From assembly GCA_017744915.1 (NCBI GenBank), contig JAGIAH010000010.1:94258-158257 (forward strand): a DNA stretch of 64,000 bases, written 5' to 3'. This document shows, piece by piece, positions 47,867 to 57,731 of the stretch. Position 1 is the first letter of the stretch; each line of letters starts with the position of its first letter. This DNA comes from Agrobacterium tumefaciens. Its GTDB lineage: Bacteria; Pseudomonadota; Alphaproteobacteria; Rhizobiales; Rhizobiaceae. A program made the position numbers and the translations under genes. Under the pieces are notes generated by a model, which searched no databases, had not been told where the DNA came from, and was given only the letters and a program-made list of their open reading frames with translations.

Positions 47867-49105
47867 ATGAAGAAGAACGTTCTGATCATCGGCGCCGGTG
47901 GCGTAGCACAGGTCGTGGCGCATAAATGCGCCCAGAACAGCGATGTATTGGGAGACATTCATATTGCGTCACGGACTTTGGGAAAGTGCCGCAAGATTGT
48001 CGAGTCCGTACGCGAAAAGAAGAGCCTCAAGACAGATGTGAAACTTGAGGCCCATGCGCTTGACGCGATGGATATCGAGGCGACGAAAGCCTTGATCAAG
48101 GAAACCGGCGTTCAGATCGTCATCAATGTCGGTTCGGCTTTCGTCAACATGTCCGTTCTTCGTGCCTGCATGGACACGGGTGTTGCTTATATGGATACGG
48201 CGATCCACGAGGATCCGACCAAGATCTGCGAGACGCCGCCGTGGTACGGAAACTACGAGTGGAAGCGCGCGCAAGAGTGCAAGGAAAAGGGCATTACCGC
48301 CATTCTCGGCGTCGGTTTCGACCCGGGCGTCGTCAATGCCTATGCCCGTCTTGCCAAGGATGATTATTTCGACAAGGTCACCTCGGTCGATATTGTCGAC
48401 ATCAATGCTGGCAGCCATGGCCGCTGGTTCTCCACGAATTTCGACCCGGAAATCAACTTCCGTGAATTCACCGGCGTCGTTTATTCCTGGCAGAAGGGTG
48501 AGTGGCAGACGAACCAGATGTTCGAAGTCGGCCAGGAATTCGACCTGCCTGTCGTCGGCAAGCAGAAGGCCTATATGACCGGTCACGACGAAGTGCATTC
48601 GCTGTCCAAGAACATGGACGGTGCCGATGTACGCTTCTGGATGGGTTTTGGCGATCACTATATCAACGTCTTCACCGTGCTGAAGAACCTTGGGCTCCTG
48701 TCCGAAAAGCCGGTCAAGACCGCTGAAGGCCTCGAAGTCGTGCCGCTGAAGGTGGTGAAGGCCGTGTTGCCCGATCCGTCTTCGCTGGCGCCTGACTATG
48801 TCGGCAAGACCTGCATCGGCGATATCGTCAAGGGTATCAAGGACGGCAAGGAGCGCGAAGTCTTCATCTACAATGTGGCTGACCACAAGGAAGCCTATGA
48901 AGAAGTCGGCTCGCAGGGCATTTCCTACACCGCCGGCGTTCCCCCGGTCGCTGCCGCCATGCTGATCGCGACAGGCGAGTGGGATGTGAAGCAGATGGCC
49001 AATGTGGAAGAATTGCCGCCTAAGCCATTCCTGAACATCCTGAACAAGATCGGTCTTCCGAACCGCATCAAGGACGAAAACGGCGATCGCGCGCTGGAGT
49101 TCTGA
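47867..49105 (+). CDS. Carboxynorspermidine/carboxyspermidine dehydrogenase (saccharopine dehydrogenase family)
   Basis: This 412-aa NADPH-dependent enzyme condenses aspartate semialdehyde with putrescine or diaminopropane to carboxyspermidine or carboxynorspermidine. The N-terminal Rossmann motif is VLIIGAGGVAQVVAHKCAQN, followed by DVKLEAHALDAMD and the substrate region ILGVGFDPGVVNAYA. The saccharopine dehydrogenase (LYS1-like) resemblance misleads in annotations, but pairing with nspC defines the role. AAAAGGAGG lies 11 bases before the ATG. A strong terminator follows. Confidence 0.92.
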   Translation: MKKNVLIIGAGGVAQVVAHKCAQNSDVLGDIHIASRTLGKCRKIVESVREKKSLKTDVKLEAHALDAMDIEATKALIKETGVQIVINVGSAFVNMSVLRACMDTGVAYMDTAIHEDPTKICETPPWYGNYEWKRAQECKEKGITAILGVGFDPGVVNAYARLAKDDYFDKVTSVDIVDINAGSHGRWFSTNFDPEINFREFTGVVYSWQKGEWQTNQMFEVGQEFDLPVVGKQKAYMTGHDEVHSLSKNMDGADVRFWMGFGDHYINVFTVLKNLGLLSEKPVKTAEGLEVVPLKVVKAVLPDPSSLAPDYVGKTCIGDIVKGIKDGKEREVFIYNVADHKEAYEEVGSQGISYTAGVPPVAAAMLIATGEWDVKQMANVEELPPKPFLNILNKIGLPNRIKDENGDRALEF

Positions 49106-49133
49106 GCGCAGCGTTCTTGACGGATAGAGACAG

Positions 49134-49159
49134 AAAAGCCCCGCGAAAGCGGGGCTTTT
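49134..49159 (+). terminator. Intrinsic terminator of the spermidine operon
   Basis: An 11-bp stem (49134-49144 with 49149-49159) with a GAAA tetraloop and a T-run lies 29 bp after the carboxyspermidine dehydrogenase stop. Confidence 0.9.
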
Positions 49160-49213
49160 TGTTGGTGGCGACGTCTGCCGACACGAAAAATTTGGCGAAT
49201 TCGTAGCATCCTC

Positions 49214-49330
49214 ACCGTCACCCCGGATTTAGTCCGGGGTCCGGCGCGATCAAGGACTTGGTCGCGAGAGCCTTCTCACGGCGCAGACGCGCCGTGGCTG
49301 GATGCCGGCTCGGGGCCGGCATGATGGAGG
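49214..49330. repeat. Composite palindromic intergenic repeat element
   Basis: Three nested dyads lie in series in the gap between convergent genes: CACCCCGGA with its complement around 49220-49241, CACGGCGC/GCGCCGTG near 49278-49297, and ATGCCGGC/GCCGGCAT near 49301-49322. The chained short palindromes resemble mosaic repeats dispersed in Rhizobiaceae intergenic regions. No coding potential is apparent. Confidence 0.6.
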
Positions 49331-49401
49331 AAACCTTGTCACCGGCCTCAAGCCCCGGATGAACCGGACCCGAAATTACCGAGATTTGCTCAGAGCCGCC
49401 C

Positions 49402-51249
49402 TCAGCCCTTTGTCGGCTTCGGCCCACGCTTCTCGAAAGGCTTGTCCTTCTTGCCTTCATATTTCGGCTTGTCACCGAAGGGCTTTTTCTTTTTCCAGGG
49501 CTTGTCGTCGCCCTTGCGGTCATCGCGTGGACCCGCCGCATTGTCGGATTTGCTGAACTTACGCTGGGCCTTGGCCGGGCGCGTGTCTTCGCGAAAGCCG
49601 CCGGTCATTTCCGGTTTGCCTTCCAGCGCCTTAAGACGAATGCCCTTTTCGAGCGTCATGTCCTTGCCGATGGCGGAGGTGAAACGGTCGACGGCGTCGG
49701 CCGCCAGTTCCACAAAGGTTTCCGTCTGTTGCATGCGGATCGCGCCGATATCCTGGCGGGTGATCTTGCCGAAGCGGCACAGCATCGGGATGAGCCAACG
49801 GGGCTCGGCGCTCTGCTTGCGGCCGACGGACAGCGAAAACCAGGCGCTGTCGGCGAAATCGGAACGCTCGCGGCGCGGTGCATTGTTTTCGACCGTCTCG
49901 AAACTGTCGCGGCGCGGCTTGCGGCTGTTGTCCAGCGAGACTTCGGTGATGTCCTCAGGTGCCGAACGGCCGGCGTGGTAAAGACGTACGAAAGCGGCGG
50001 CGACCTTTTCGGCGCCATGCTGTTCGAGCAGCTTGGTGACGAAATCGCGTTCGTCCTCGGCCACGGCTTCGGTCAGCGACGGATCGGCGAGAAGCCGGGC
50101 GCCGTCGCGCTCGACGATCTCTTCGGCGGAAGGCGGGCGAACCCACGCCGGGCTGACCTTGGCGCCTTCGAGCAGGCGTTCGGCCTTGCGGCGCTGGTTG
50201 ACCGGCACGACGATGGCGCTGACGCCCTTCTGACCGGCGCGGCCTGTACGGCCGGAGCGGTGCAGAAGCGTTTCGGAATTGGTCGGCAGGTCGGCGTGGA
50301 TGACGAGTTCGAGGCCCGGCAGGTCGATACCGCGGGCGGCAACGTCGGTTGCCACGCAGACGCGGGCGCGGCCGTCGCGCATGGCCTGCAGCGCATGGGT
50401 GCGTTCGTTCTGGGTCAGTTCGCCGGAAAGTGCCACGACGGCAAAGCCGCGATTGTTCAGCCGCGCGGTCAGATGGTTCACCGCCGCACGGGTGGAGCAG
50501 AAAACGATGGCATTGCGGGCTTCATAGAAGCGCAGCGCATTGATGATGGCGTTTTCGCGGTCGGCCGGCGTTACCAGCATGGCGCGATATTCGATATCCA
50601 CATGCTGCTTCTGTTCGGAAGCGGTGGCGATGCGCACGGCGTTCTTCTGGTAGCTTTCGGCCAGCTTGGCAATGCTGCGCGGAACGGTGGCCGAGAACAT
50701 CAGCGTGCGGCGGGTTTCCGGGGATTCTTCGAGAATGAATTCCAGATCTTCGCGGAAACCGAGATCGAGCATCTCGTCGGCCTCATCCAGCACCACGGCG
50801 CGGATGGACGACAGGTCGAGTGCGCCGCGCTTGATGTGGTCGCAAAGGCGACCGGGCGTGCCGACGACGATATGGGCGCCGCGTTCCAGCGCCCGGCGTT
50901 CGTTGCGCACATCCATGCCGCCGACGCAGGAAGCAATCGACACGCCGGCGAATTCGTAGAGCCATTCCAGCTCACGCTTCACCTGCATGGCCAGTTCGCG
51001 GGTCGGCGCGATGGCCAGCGCCAGCGGCGCGGAAGCCTGGCCGAAACGGCCATTTTCCGGCAGAAGCGTCGGTGCGAGCGCAATGCCGAAGGCGACCGTC
51101 TTGCCCGAACCGGTCTGCGCGGAAACCAGCGCGTCCTTGTCGGCCAGTTCCGGCGCAAGCATGGCCTGCTGCACGGGGGTCAAGTCTTTGTAGCCGCGTT
51201 TTTCCAACGCCTGCGCGATCGCCGGGGCGATACCCTGGGTGTCTGTCAT
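49402..51249 (-). CDS. DEAD-box ATP-dependent RNA helicase with DbpA-type RNA-binding domain
   Basis: This 615-aa helicase remodels RNA, probably rRNA during ribosome assembly or structured mRNA. Core motifs are AQTGSGKT (motif I, about residue 40), VLDEADEML (motif II), FSATVPR (motif III) and HRSGRTGRAG (motif VI). A DbpA-like RNA-binding domain lies at about 460-550 (WFSLSVGRKQSAEPRWLIPM; FVELAADAVDRF), and the tail is rich in lysine (residues ~570-615). The tail is typical of alphaproteobacterial DeaD/DbpA homologues. Its precise RNA target is unknown. Confidence 0.92.
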   Translation of the reverse strand: MTDTQGIAPAIAQALEKRGYKDLTPVQQAMLAPELADKDALVSAQTGSGKTVAFGIALAPTLLPENGRFGQASAPLALAIAPTRELAMQVKRELEWLYEFAGVSIASCVGGMDVRNERRALERGAHIVVGTPGRLCDHIKRGALDLSSIRAVVLDEADEMLDLGFREDLEFILEESPETRRTLMFSATVPRSIAKLAESYQKNAVRIATASEQKQHVDIEYRAMLVTPADRENAIINALRFYEARNAIVFCSTRAAVNHLTARLNNRGFAVVALSGELTQNERTHALQAMRDGRARVCVATDVAARGIDLPGLELVIHADLPTNSETLLHRSGRTGRAGQKGVSAIVVPVNQRRKAERLLEGAKVSPAWVRPPSAEEIVERDGARLLADPSLTEAVAEDERDFVTKLLEQHGAEKVAAAFVRLYHAGRSAPEDITEVSLDNSRKPRRDSFETVENNAPRRERSDFADSAWFSLSVGRKQSAEPRWLIPMLCRFGKITRQDIGAIRMQQTETFVELAADAVDRFTSAIGKDMTLEKGIRLKALEGKPEMTGGFREDTRPAKAQRKFSKSDNAAGPRDDRKGDDKPWKKKKPFGDKPKYEGKKDKPFEKRGPKPTKG

Positions 51250-51639
51250 CTACCGTCTTTCGGATATGAAGCTGCCCGCATCCGCCCGAAACCAATAGGT
51301 CCTAAAGTCTCCGGGGCAGCCGATACGGGCCATTTCGGCCATCTGGCCGGTTGCATTGCCGCGCTCATACTGCGAATGGGCCGGTTTGTACAGTGCACTG
51401 CGGTACGCTCTTTTGCGGGTGCTTTATCCTGCCGCCGTTCCATCCCGCCATTGTTCCGGGCCTGCACTCCCGAAAAAGGCGTACCGCATGGTTCATAAAC
51501 GGCATTGCGTGCCCCCCACCTTTTCGCTAAGAGACCCGCAACTTGAGGCTCTTTATCAGGAAGGGCCGACTGGGTTTGTTCTTGTCCGTCCGTATCCTGA
51601 AGGAGCCGGCGGGAAAATGGGATGGTACTGGTCAAGGCT
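51250..51639. other. 390-bp divergent intergenic region, nothing recognised
   Basis: This stretch separates the divergent helicase and aspartokinase genes and must hold both promoters. I see no strong terminator, operator palindrome or riboswitch-like structure. Lysine riboswitches are not expected in this group. Confidence 0.5.
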
Positions 51640-52917
51640 ATGGCTCGCATTGTCATGAAATTCGGCGGCACGTCCGTCGCGAACCTCGAACGCATTCATA
51701 ATGTCGCACGGCATGTGAAACGCGAAGTGGATGCCGGCCATGAAGTGGCCGTGGTCGTTTCCGCCATGTCCGGCAAAACCAATGAGCTGGTGGACTGGGT
51801 GCAGAACGCCGCCAAGGTGGCTGGCGCCAACGCCGCCTCGTTTTTCGACGCACGCGAATATGACGCGGTCGTCGCATCCGGCGAGCAGGTGACGTCGGGT
51901 CTTCTGGCCATCACGCTGCAATCCATGGGCATCAATGCGCGCTCCTGGCAGGGCTGGCAGATCCCGATCCGCACCGATAATGCGCATGGCGCTGCCCGCA
52001 TTCTCGAAATCGACGGTTCGGATATCGTCCACCGCATGGGCGAGGGGCAGGTTGCCGTCGTCGCCGGTTTCCAGGGAATCGGTCCAGATAACCGCATCGC
52101 GACGCTCGGTCGCGGCGGTTCGGATACGTCGGCCGTTGCCATCGCTGCTGCCGTCAAGGCGGATCGCTGCGACATCTATACCGATGTCGATGGCGTCTAC
52201 ACGACCGATCCGCGTATCGAGCCCAAGGCTCGCCGCATGAAGAAGATCGCCTTCGAGGAAATGCTCGAAATGGCCTCTCTCGGCGCGAAGGTTCTGCAGG
52301 TTCGCTCGGTCGAGCTTGCCATGGTACACAAGGTGCGCACCTTCGTTCGCTCCAGTTTCGAGGATCCCGATGCGCCGGGCATGGGCGACCTCATCAACCC
52401 GCCCGGTACTTTGATTTGTGACGAGGATGAAATCGTGGAACAGGAAGTCGTAACCGGCATCGCCTATGCCAAGGATGAAGCACAGATCTCGCTGCGCCGC
52501 GTGGCCGACCGTCCGGGCGTTTCCGCCGCGATCTTCGGTCCGCTGGCGGAAGCGCATATCAATGTCGACATGATCGTGCAGAACATCTCCGAAGACGGTT
52601 CGCGCACCGACATGACCTTCACCGTTCCTTCGGGCGACGTTGCCAAGGCGCTCAAGGTTCTCGACGACAACAAGGCCCAGATCGGCTTCGATGTCGCGCA
52701 GAACGAAACGGGCCTCGCCAAGGTTTCGGTCATCGGTATCGGCATGCGCAGCCACGCCGGCGTTGCCGCCAGCGCGTTCAAGGCACTGGCCGAGAAGAAC
52801 ATCAACATCAAGGCGATCACCACGTCCGAGATCAAGATTTCGATCCTGATCGACGGCGCCTATGCCGAACTTGCTGTTCGCACTTTGCATTCCGCCTACG
52901 GCCTCGATAAGGCTTGA
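51640..52917 (+). CDS. lysC: Aspartokinase
   Basis: This 425-aa kinase phosphorylates aspartate, the first step to lysine, threonine and methionine. The N-terminal amino acid kinase domain starts ARIVMKFGGTSVANLERI, continues with RGGSDTSAVAIAAAVKADRC and runs to about residue 245. Two ACT domains (~265-420) would bind lysine or threonine for feedback inhibition. An upstream in-frame ATG at 51622 adds six residues; MARIVMKFGG is the conserved family start and has AAGG before it. Confidence 0.95.
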   Translation: MARIVMKFGGTSVANLERIHNVARHVKREVDAGHEVAVVVSAMSGKTNELVDWVQNAAKVAGANAASFFDAREYDAVVASGEQVTSGLLAITLQSMGINARSWQGWQIPIRTDNAHGAARILEIDGSDIVHRMGEGQVAVVAGFQGIGPDNRIATLGRGGSDTSAVAIAAAVKADRCDIYTDVDGVYTTDPRIEPKARRMKKIAFEEMLEMASLGAKVLQVRSVELAMVHKVRTFVRSSFEDPDAPGMGDLINPPGTLICDEDEIVEQEVVTGIAYAKDEAQISLRRVADRPGVSAAIFGPLAEAHINVDMIVQNISEDGSRTDMTFTVPSGDVAKALKVLDDNKAQIGFDVAQNETGLAKVSVIGIGMRSHAGVAASAFKALAEKNINIKAITTSEIKISILIDGAYAELAVRTLHSAYGLDKA

Positions 52918-52986
52918 TTTCGAGACATCGGTTCCCGATGCTCCGATTCTTCGGAGTTGCGTTCTTCCGATGTGGCGTTTCATGAA

Positions 52987-53010
52987 AGCGTGTCCCTTGC
53001 GGGACGCGCT
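52987..53010 (+). terminator. Possible terminator hairpin after lysC
   Basis: A 10-bp stem with one G-T pair (52987-52996 with 53001-53010, 4-nt loop) lies 70 bp after the lysC stop. The T-rich stretch that follows is about 15 bp away, so it is only a candidate terminator or attenuator before ptsP. Confidence 0.4.
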
Positions 53011-53092
53011 TCTCGCGCTATAAATTTTTAAATGACGTTTTGATTCTCGAATATTATGACATTCGGATCGGAAGCGTCGGGGAGCAAACGCG

Positions 53093-55360
53093 ATGAGAGA
53101 CCTTTCCGCAGGTCCGCGCGTCCTGCTCAAGCGGCTGCGCGAAATGATGGCGGAGCACCTTGAACCGCAGGATCGTCTGGACCAGATCGTCCGTCAGATT
53201 GCCAGCAACATGGTGGCGGAGGTTTGCTCGGTCTATGTGCTGCGCTCCGACAGCGTGCTGGAGCTTTATGCCACCGAAGGTCTCAACAAGGATGCCGTGC
53301 ATCTTGCTCAGCTGAAAATGGGGCAGGGTCTTGTCGGCACCATTGCCGCTTCCGCCCAACCGCTCAATCTTTCGGATGCGCAGGCGCATCCCGCTTTCCG
53401 CTATCTTCCTGAAACCGGTGAGGAAATTTATCATTCCTTCCTCGGCGTGCCGATTTTGCGCTCCGGTCGCACTCTTGGCGTTCTTGTGGTCCAGAACAAG
53501 GCCAGCCGAACATACCGGGAGGATGAAGTGGAAGCGCTTGAGACAACCGCGATGCTCATTGCCGAAATAGTGGCGAGCGGCGAGTTGAAGAAGATCACCC
53601 GCCCCGGTGTGGAGCTCGATCTGACGCGTGCCGTCTCCATAGATGGCGACGGTTACGGCGAAGGCATCGGTCTTGGCCACGTCGTGCTGCACGATCCGCG
53701 TATCGTCGTTACCAACCTGCTCAATGAAGATGCCGATACGGAAATCCGGCGTCTTGCCGATGCCATCGGTTCTCTTCGTTTGTCCATCGATGACATGCTG
53801 CAGCGTCGAGATGTTCCGACCGAAGGTGAGCACCGCGAGGTTCTGGAAACCTACCGCATGTTCGCCCACGATCAGGGCTGGGTGCGGCGCATGGAAGAGG
53901 CGATCCGCAACGGCCTGACGGCGGAAGCGGCGGTCGAAAAGGTGCAGAGCGACACCAAGGCGCGCATGATGCGTCTGACCGATCCCTATCTGCGCGAACG
54001 CATGCATGATTTCGACGATCTCGCCAACCGCCTGCTGCGGCAGCTGATCGGTTTCGGCGGTCGTGGTCCCGAGCAGGATTTCCCGCTCGATGCCATCGTG
54101 CTGGCCCGCGCCATGGGTGCTGCCGAGTTGCTCGATTATCCGCGCGAAAAACTGCGCGGTCTCGTGCTCGAAGACGGCGCGGTGACGAGCCATGTCGTCA
54201 TCGTGGCGCGTGCCATGGGCATTCCGATCATCGGCCAGGCGACCGGTATCGTCGCGCTTGCCGAAAACAACGATCCCATCATCATCGATGGCGATGACGG
54301 CCAGGTGCATCTGCGGCCGATGTCGGATCTGCAGCGCGCCTATGAAGAAAAGGTGCGGCTGCGCGCCCGCCGGCAGGAGCAATTCCGTGCGCTGCGCAAT
54401 GTCGAGCCGATCACCAAGGATGGCCAGAAGGTCAATCTGAAGATGAATGCGGGCCTGCTGGTCGACCTGCCGCAGCTGGAGGAATCCGGCGCCGATGGTA
54501 TCGGCCTGTTCCGCACGGAGCTGCAATTCATGATCGCTTCCAACATGCCGAAGGGCGAGGAGCAGGAGGCTTTCTACCGTTCGGTTCTGCGGCAGGCCAA
54601 GGGCAAGAGCGTTACCTTCCGCACACTGGATATCGGTGGCGACAAGGTCGTTTCTTATATGCGTGGCCAGGAAGAGGAAAATCCGGCGCTCGGCTGGCGG
54701 GCGATCCGCCTGTCGCTCGACCGGCCGGGCCTGATGCGCACGCAGATGCGCGCGCTGCTGCGCGCCGCCTCCGGGGCTGAACTGCGTATGATGCTGCCGA
54801 TGGTGACGGAAGTCTCCGAAATCCGGGCTGCGCGCGACCTGTTGCAGAAGGAAGTGCAGCATCTTTCGAAGTTCAGCCATGCGCTACCGAAAAAGCTGCA
54901 ATTCGGCGCGATGCTGGAAGTGCCGTCGCTCATGTGGCAGCTCGACGAACTGATGCAGGAGGTGGATTTCGTCTCCGTCGGTTCGAACGACCTGTTCCAG
55001 TTCTCGATGGCGGTCGATCGTGGCAATGCGCGTGTTTCGGATCGTTTCGACAATCTCGGCAAGCCGTTCCTGCGCATTCTGCGTGATATCGTGCGCGCCG
55101 GCGAAAGACACCACACTTCGGTGACGTTGTGCGGTGAGATGGCGAGCAAGCCGCTTTCGGCCATGGCGTTGATCGGGCTTGGTTTCCGCTCGATTTCCAT
55201 GTCGCCGACGGCGATCGGTCCGGTGAAGGCCATGCTGCTCGGGCTTGATGCCGCAAACCTTGCCGAAGAGCTGAATGCGGCGCTGGACGATCATAATTCG
55301 CTGGAAAGCGCGCGTGAGGTGTTGTTACGCTTTGCCGCGACGCATTCCATTCCCATTTAA
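53093..55360 (+). CDS. ptsP: Phosphoenolpyruvate-protein phosphotransferase of the nitrogen PTS (EI-Ntr)
   Basis: This 755-aa EI-Ntr takes phosphate from phosphoenolpyruvate and passes it to NPr, starting the regulatory nitrogen PTS relay. A GAF sensor domain spans ~25-165. The EI N-terminal domain carries phosphoacceptor H367 (GAVTSHVVIVARAMGIPIIG). The C-terminal PEP-binding barrel follows (GADGIGLFRTELQFM; VGSNDLFQFSMAVDRGN; TLCGEMASKPLSAMALIGLG). In related genomes GAF binds glutamine or alpha-ketoglutarate-linked signals. It is 29 bp before prfA and shares lysC's direction. Confidence 0.95.
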   Translation: MRDLSAGPRVLLKRLREMMAEHLEPQDRLDQIVRQIASNMVAEVCSVYVLRSDSVLELYATEGLNKDAVHLAQLKMGQGLVGTIAASAQPLNLSDAQAHPAFRYLPETGEEIYHSFLGVPILRSGRTLGVLVVQNKASRTYREDEVEALETTAMLIAEIVASGELKKITRPGVELDLTRAVSIDGDGYGEGIGLGHVVLHDPRIVVTNLLNEDADTEIRRLADAIGSLRLSIDDMLQRRDVPTEGEHREVLETYRMFAHDQGWVRRMEEAIRNGLTAEAAVEKVQSDTKARMMRLTDPYLRERMHDFDDLANRLLRQLIGFGGRGPEQDFPLDAIVLARAMGAAELLDYPREKLRGLVLEDGAVTSHVVIVARAMGIPIIGQATGIVALAENNDPIIIDGDDGQVHLRPMSDLQRAYEEKVRLRARRQEQFRALRNVEPITKDGQKVNLKMNAGLLVDLPQLEESGADGIGLFRTELQFMIASNMPKGEEQEAFYRSVLRQAKGKSVTFRTLDIGGDKVVSYMRGQEEENPALGWRAIRLSLDRPGLMRTQMRALLRAASGAELRMMLPMVTEVSEIRAARDLLQKEVQHLSKFSHALPKKLQFGAMLEVPSLMWQLDELMQEVDFVSVGSNDLFQFSMAVDRGNARVSDRFDNLGKPFLRILRDIVRAGERHHTSVTLCGEMASKPLSAMALIGLGFRSISMSPTAIGPVKAMLLGLDAANLAEELNAALDDHNSLESAREVLLRFAATHSIPI

Positions 55361-55389
55361 AAAGACCTGTTTCATTATTGGAGTGACTG

Positions 55390-56469
55390 GTGGCGAAGCT
55401 TCCCGTCGAAAAAATGCGCGAGTTGGAAAGACGTTTCGGCGAGATCGAAGCGCGCATGTCGGCCGGCCCGGCAGCGGATGTTTATGTGAAGCTCGCTTCG
55501 GAATATTCCGAACTCGAGCCTGTGGTGAAGAAAATCCGCGAGTACGAAAAGGCGGTTTCCGAGGCCTCTGATCTGGAAGCGTTGTTGGCCGACAAGTCGA
55601 CCGACAAGGATATGCGCGATCTGGCGGAAATGGAGCTGCCGGAGATCGAGACCCGCATCGGCGAGCTTGAAAAGGACATGCAGGTCCTCTTGCTACCCAA
55701 GGATGCGGCGGATGAAAAAAGCGCGATCCTCGAAATCCGTGCCGGCACCGGCGGCTCAGAGGCCGCGCTTTTTGCCGGCGATCTGTTCCGCATGTATGAG
55801 CGTTTTGCGTCGACCAAGGGCTGGAAGGTTGAAGTGCTTTCCGCCAGCGAAGGTGAAGCGGGCGGTTACAAGGAAATCATCGCTACGATCAGCGGGCGAG
55901 GGGTGTTTTCCAAGCTGAAATTCGAATCCGGCGTGCACCGGGTGCAGCGCGTGCCGGAAACGGAAGCGAGCGGCCGCATCCACACGTCGGCCGCCACCGT
56001 CGCAGTACTTCCGGAAGCGGAGGACATCGACGTTGAAATCCGCCCGGAAGATATCCGCATCGATACCATGCGCGCTTCGGGCGCCGGCGGCCAACACGTC
56101 AATACGACCGACTCTGCGGTGCGCATCACCCATCTTCCGACGGGCCTGATCGTCACCAGTTCGGAAAAGTCGCAGCATCAGAACCGCGCCAAGGCCATGC
56201 AGGTTCTGCGCTCGCGCCTTTATGACATCGAGCGGCAGAAGGTGGAGAGCGAACGCTCCGCCGACCGCAAGAGCCAGGTGGGCTCCGGTGACCGTTCCGA
56301 ACGCATCCGCACCTATAATTTTCCGCAGGGCCGCGTCACCGATCACCGCATCAATCTCACGCTTTATAAGCTCGACCGCATGATCGAAGGCGAGATCGAT
56401 GAGCTGGTGGATGCGCTGATCGCGGATTATCAGGCCGGCCAGCTGGCGCAGCTCGGCGAGCAGCTTTGA
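55390..56469 (+). CDS. prfA: Peptide chain release factor 1
   Basis: This 359-aa RF1 reads UAA and UAG stop codons and hydrolyses peptidyl-tRNA. The catalytic GGQ is at 233-235 ([11 protein letters not shown]) and the tripeptide anticodon motif is P189-E-T191 ([14 protein letters not shown]). The start is GTG at 55390, with GGAG seven bases upstream. The stop overlaps prmC by 4 bp. The next gene, PrmC, methylates this GGQ glutamine, a standard functional pair. Confidence 0.97.
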   Translation: MAKLPVEKMRELERRFGEIEARMSAGPAADVYVKLASEYSELEPVVKKIREYEKAVSEASDLEALLADKSTDKDMRDLAEMELPEIETRIGELEKDMQVLLLPKDAADEKSAILEIRAGTGGSEAALFAGDLFRMYERFASTKGWKVEVLSASEGEAGGYKEIIATISGRGVFSKLKFESGVHRVQRVPETEASGRIHTSAATVAVLPEAEDIDVEIRPEDIRIDTMRASGAGGQHVNTTDSAVRITHLPTGLIVTSSEKSQHQNRAKAMQVLRSRLYDIERQKVESERSADRKSQVGSGDRSERIRTYNFPQGRVTDHRINLTLYKLDRMIEGEIDELVDALIADYQAGQLAQLGEQL

Positions 56470-57335
56470 GTACGGGGGCTGAAGCAACCGTTGCGGACGC
56501 GCTTGCCGCTGCCCGCAAAAGGCTGCAGGCCGCCGGGATCGACGATCCGCTTCTCGATGCACGGTTGCTGATTGCGGAAGTCGTCGATTTTTCATTGACC
56601 GATTTCGTGATGAAGTCTGAGCGGCCGGTCACCTCGGAAGAAAACGCCCGTATCGCTGCCATGATCGAACGTCGCGCCAGCGGCGAACCCGTTCACCGCA
56701 TCCTCGGCCACCGGGAGTTTCATGGCCTCGATCTTCTTTTGTCGAAGGAAACGCTCGAACCCCGGCCGGATACGGAAGTTCTGGTCGATACGCTGCTGCC
56801 GGCGCTGAAAAAAGTGGTTCTAGCCAGGGGAGGCGCCCGCATCCTGGATATGGGTACGGGCACGGGGGCGGTCGCTCTCGCACTTTTGAAGGAATGTCCG
56901 GACGCCACCGGTATCGGTAGCGATATTTCCGCCGATGCGCTGGAAACGGCGGCCAGGAATGCTGTCCGAAATGGTCTCGCCGGGCGCTTCGAAACCATTC
57001 GCAGCGACTGGTTTGAAAAAATCTCTGGCCGCTTTGACATAATTGTGTCGAATCCGCCTTATATAAGAACAGATATCGTCGCAACGCTCGACCAAGAGGT
57101 TCGTAACCACGATCCGATGGCGGCGCTGGACGGAGGTCAGGACGGCCTTGCACCGTACCGCCTTATTGCTGCCGATGCAGGCCGCTTTCTTGTGGAAAAC
57201 GGGATTGTCGGTGTGGAGATCGGTTTCGATCAAAGGCTTGATGTTTCCGCTATATTTGCTTCCCACGGTTTCTCTCTTCTGGATGCCGTGAAAGATTATG
57301 GTGGCAACGACAGAGTTTTGACCTTCCGGAGATAG
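56466..57335 (+). CDS. prmC: Release factor glutamine methyltransferase
   Basis: This 289-aa methyltransferase N5-methylates the glutamine of the release factor GGQ motif. The SAM motif is [11 protein letters not shown] (residues 128-138), and the NPPY catalytic motif is at 196-199 ([12 protein letters not shown]). The start is a TTG overlapping the prfA stop (TTGA), so the unusual start codon is fixed by coupling. An in-frame ATG comes only well inside the family domain. Confidence 0.95.
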   Translation: MSTGAEATVADALAAARKRLQAAGIDDPLLDARLLIAEVVDFSLTDFVMKSERPVTSEENARIAAMIERRASGEPVHRILGHREFHGLDLLLSKETLEPRPDTEVLVDTLLPALKKVVLARGGARILDMGTGTGAVALALLKECPDATGIGSDISADALETAARNAVRNGLAGRFETIRSDWFEKISGRFDIIVSNPPYIRTDIVATLDQEVRNHDPMAALDGGQDGLAPYRLIAADAGRFLVENGIVGVEIGFDQRLDVSAIFASHGFSLLDAVKDYGGNDRVLTFRR

Positions 57336-57731
57336 TTGTTCGCGATATGTCTGCGGATTTTTTGCAAGGATATTTTGCACAGCAAAAGAAAAGGCTTGGA
57401 TTTCCGCAGGAAGCGGGATAGTTTGCGGCCACATGCCGGGTGGCTGAGGACGAACACAGATTCGTCAGGGTATGGGTCAGTCCCGAAGCGGGTTCTTTTG
57501 AGAGCCCTGAAAGGCTGGGCGTTTCCGGCATGTGAATCAGTAAACTTTGTTCGCAGGCGGCTCGGTGCAGCATTTGCGCAGCCGGTCGTCATACGCGAGG
57601 TCTTGCCCTGGGGTTATCTTCGGCAAGACGCGTGATGGAGCAATTTCAGGAAAAATTTCCAGCGGTTTTCCGCCCGGAATTGCATGAAAACAACCAGATT
57701 GTCAGCAAAACAGAATTCAGGTGAGCAATTG
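57336..57731. other. 396-bp intergenic region, nothing recognised
   Basis: This lies between prmC and the DUF4167 gene. Short frames are present but have no ribosome sites or family resemblance. The last 100 bp are less GC-rich and probably hold the DUF4167 promoter. Confidence 0.5.

Noticed and set aside
47867..49105. Assignment as a lysine-pathway saccharopine dehydrogenase
   Set aside because: It is directly downstream of nspC, and its N-terminal and substrate-region pattern fits carboxynorspermidine dehydrogenase.
57336..57731. Small RNA or short gene between prmC and the DUF4167 gene
   Set aside because: I could not find a convincing promoter-terminator pair, hairpin or ribosome site.
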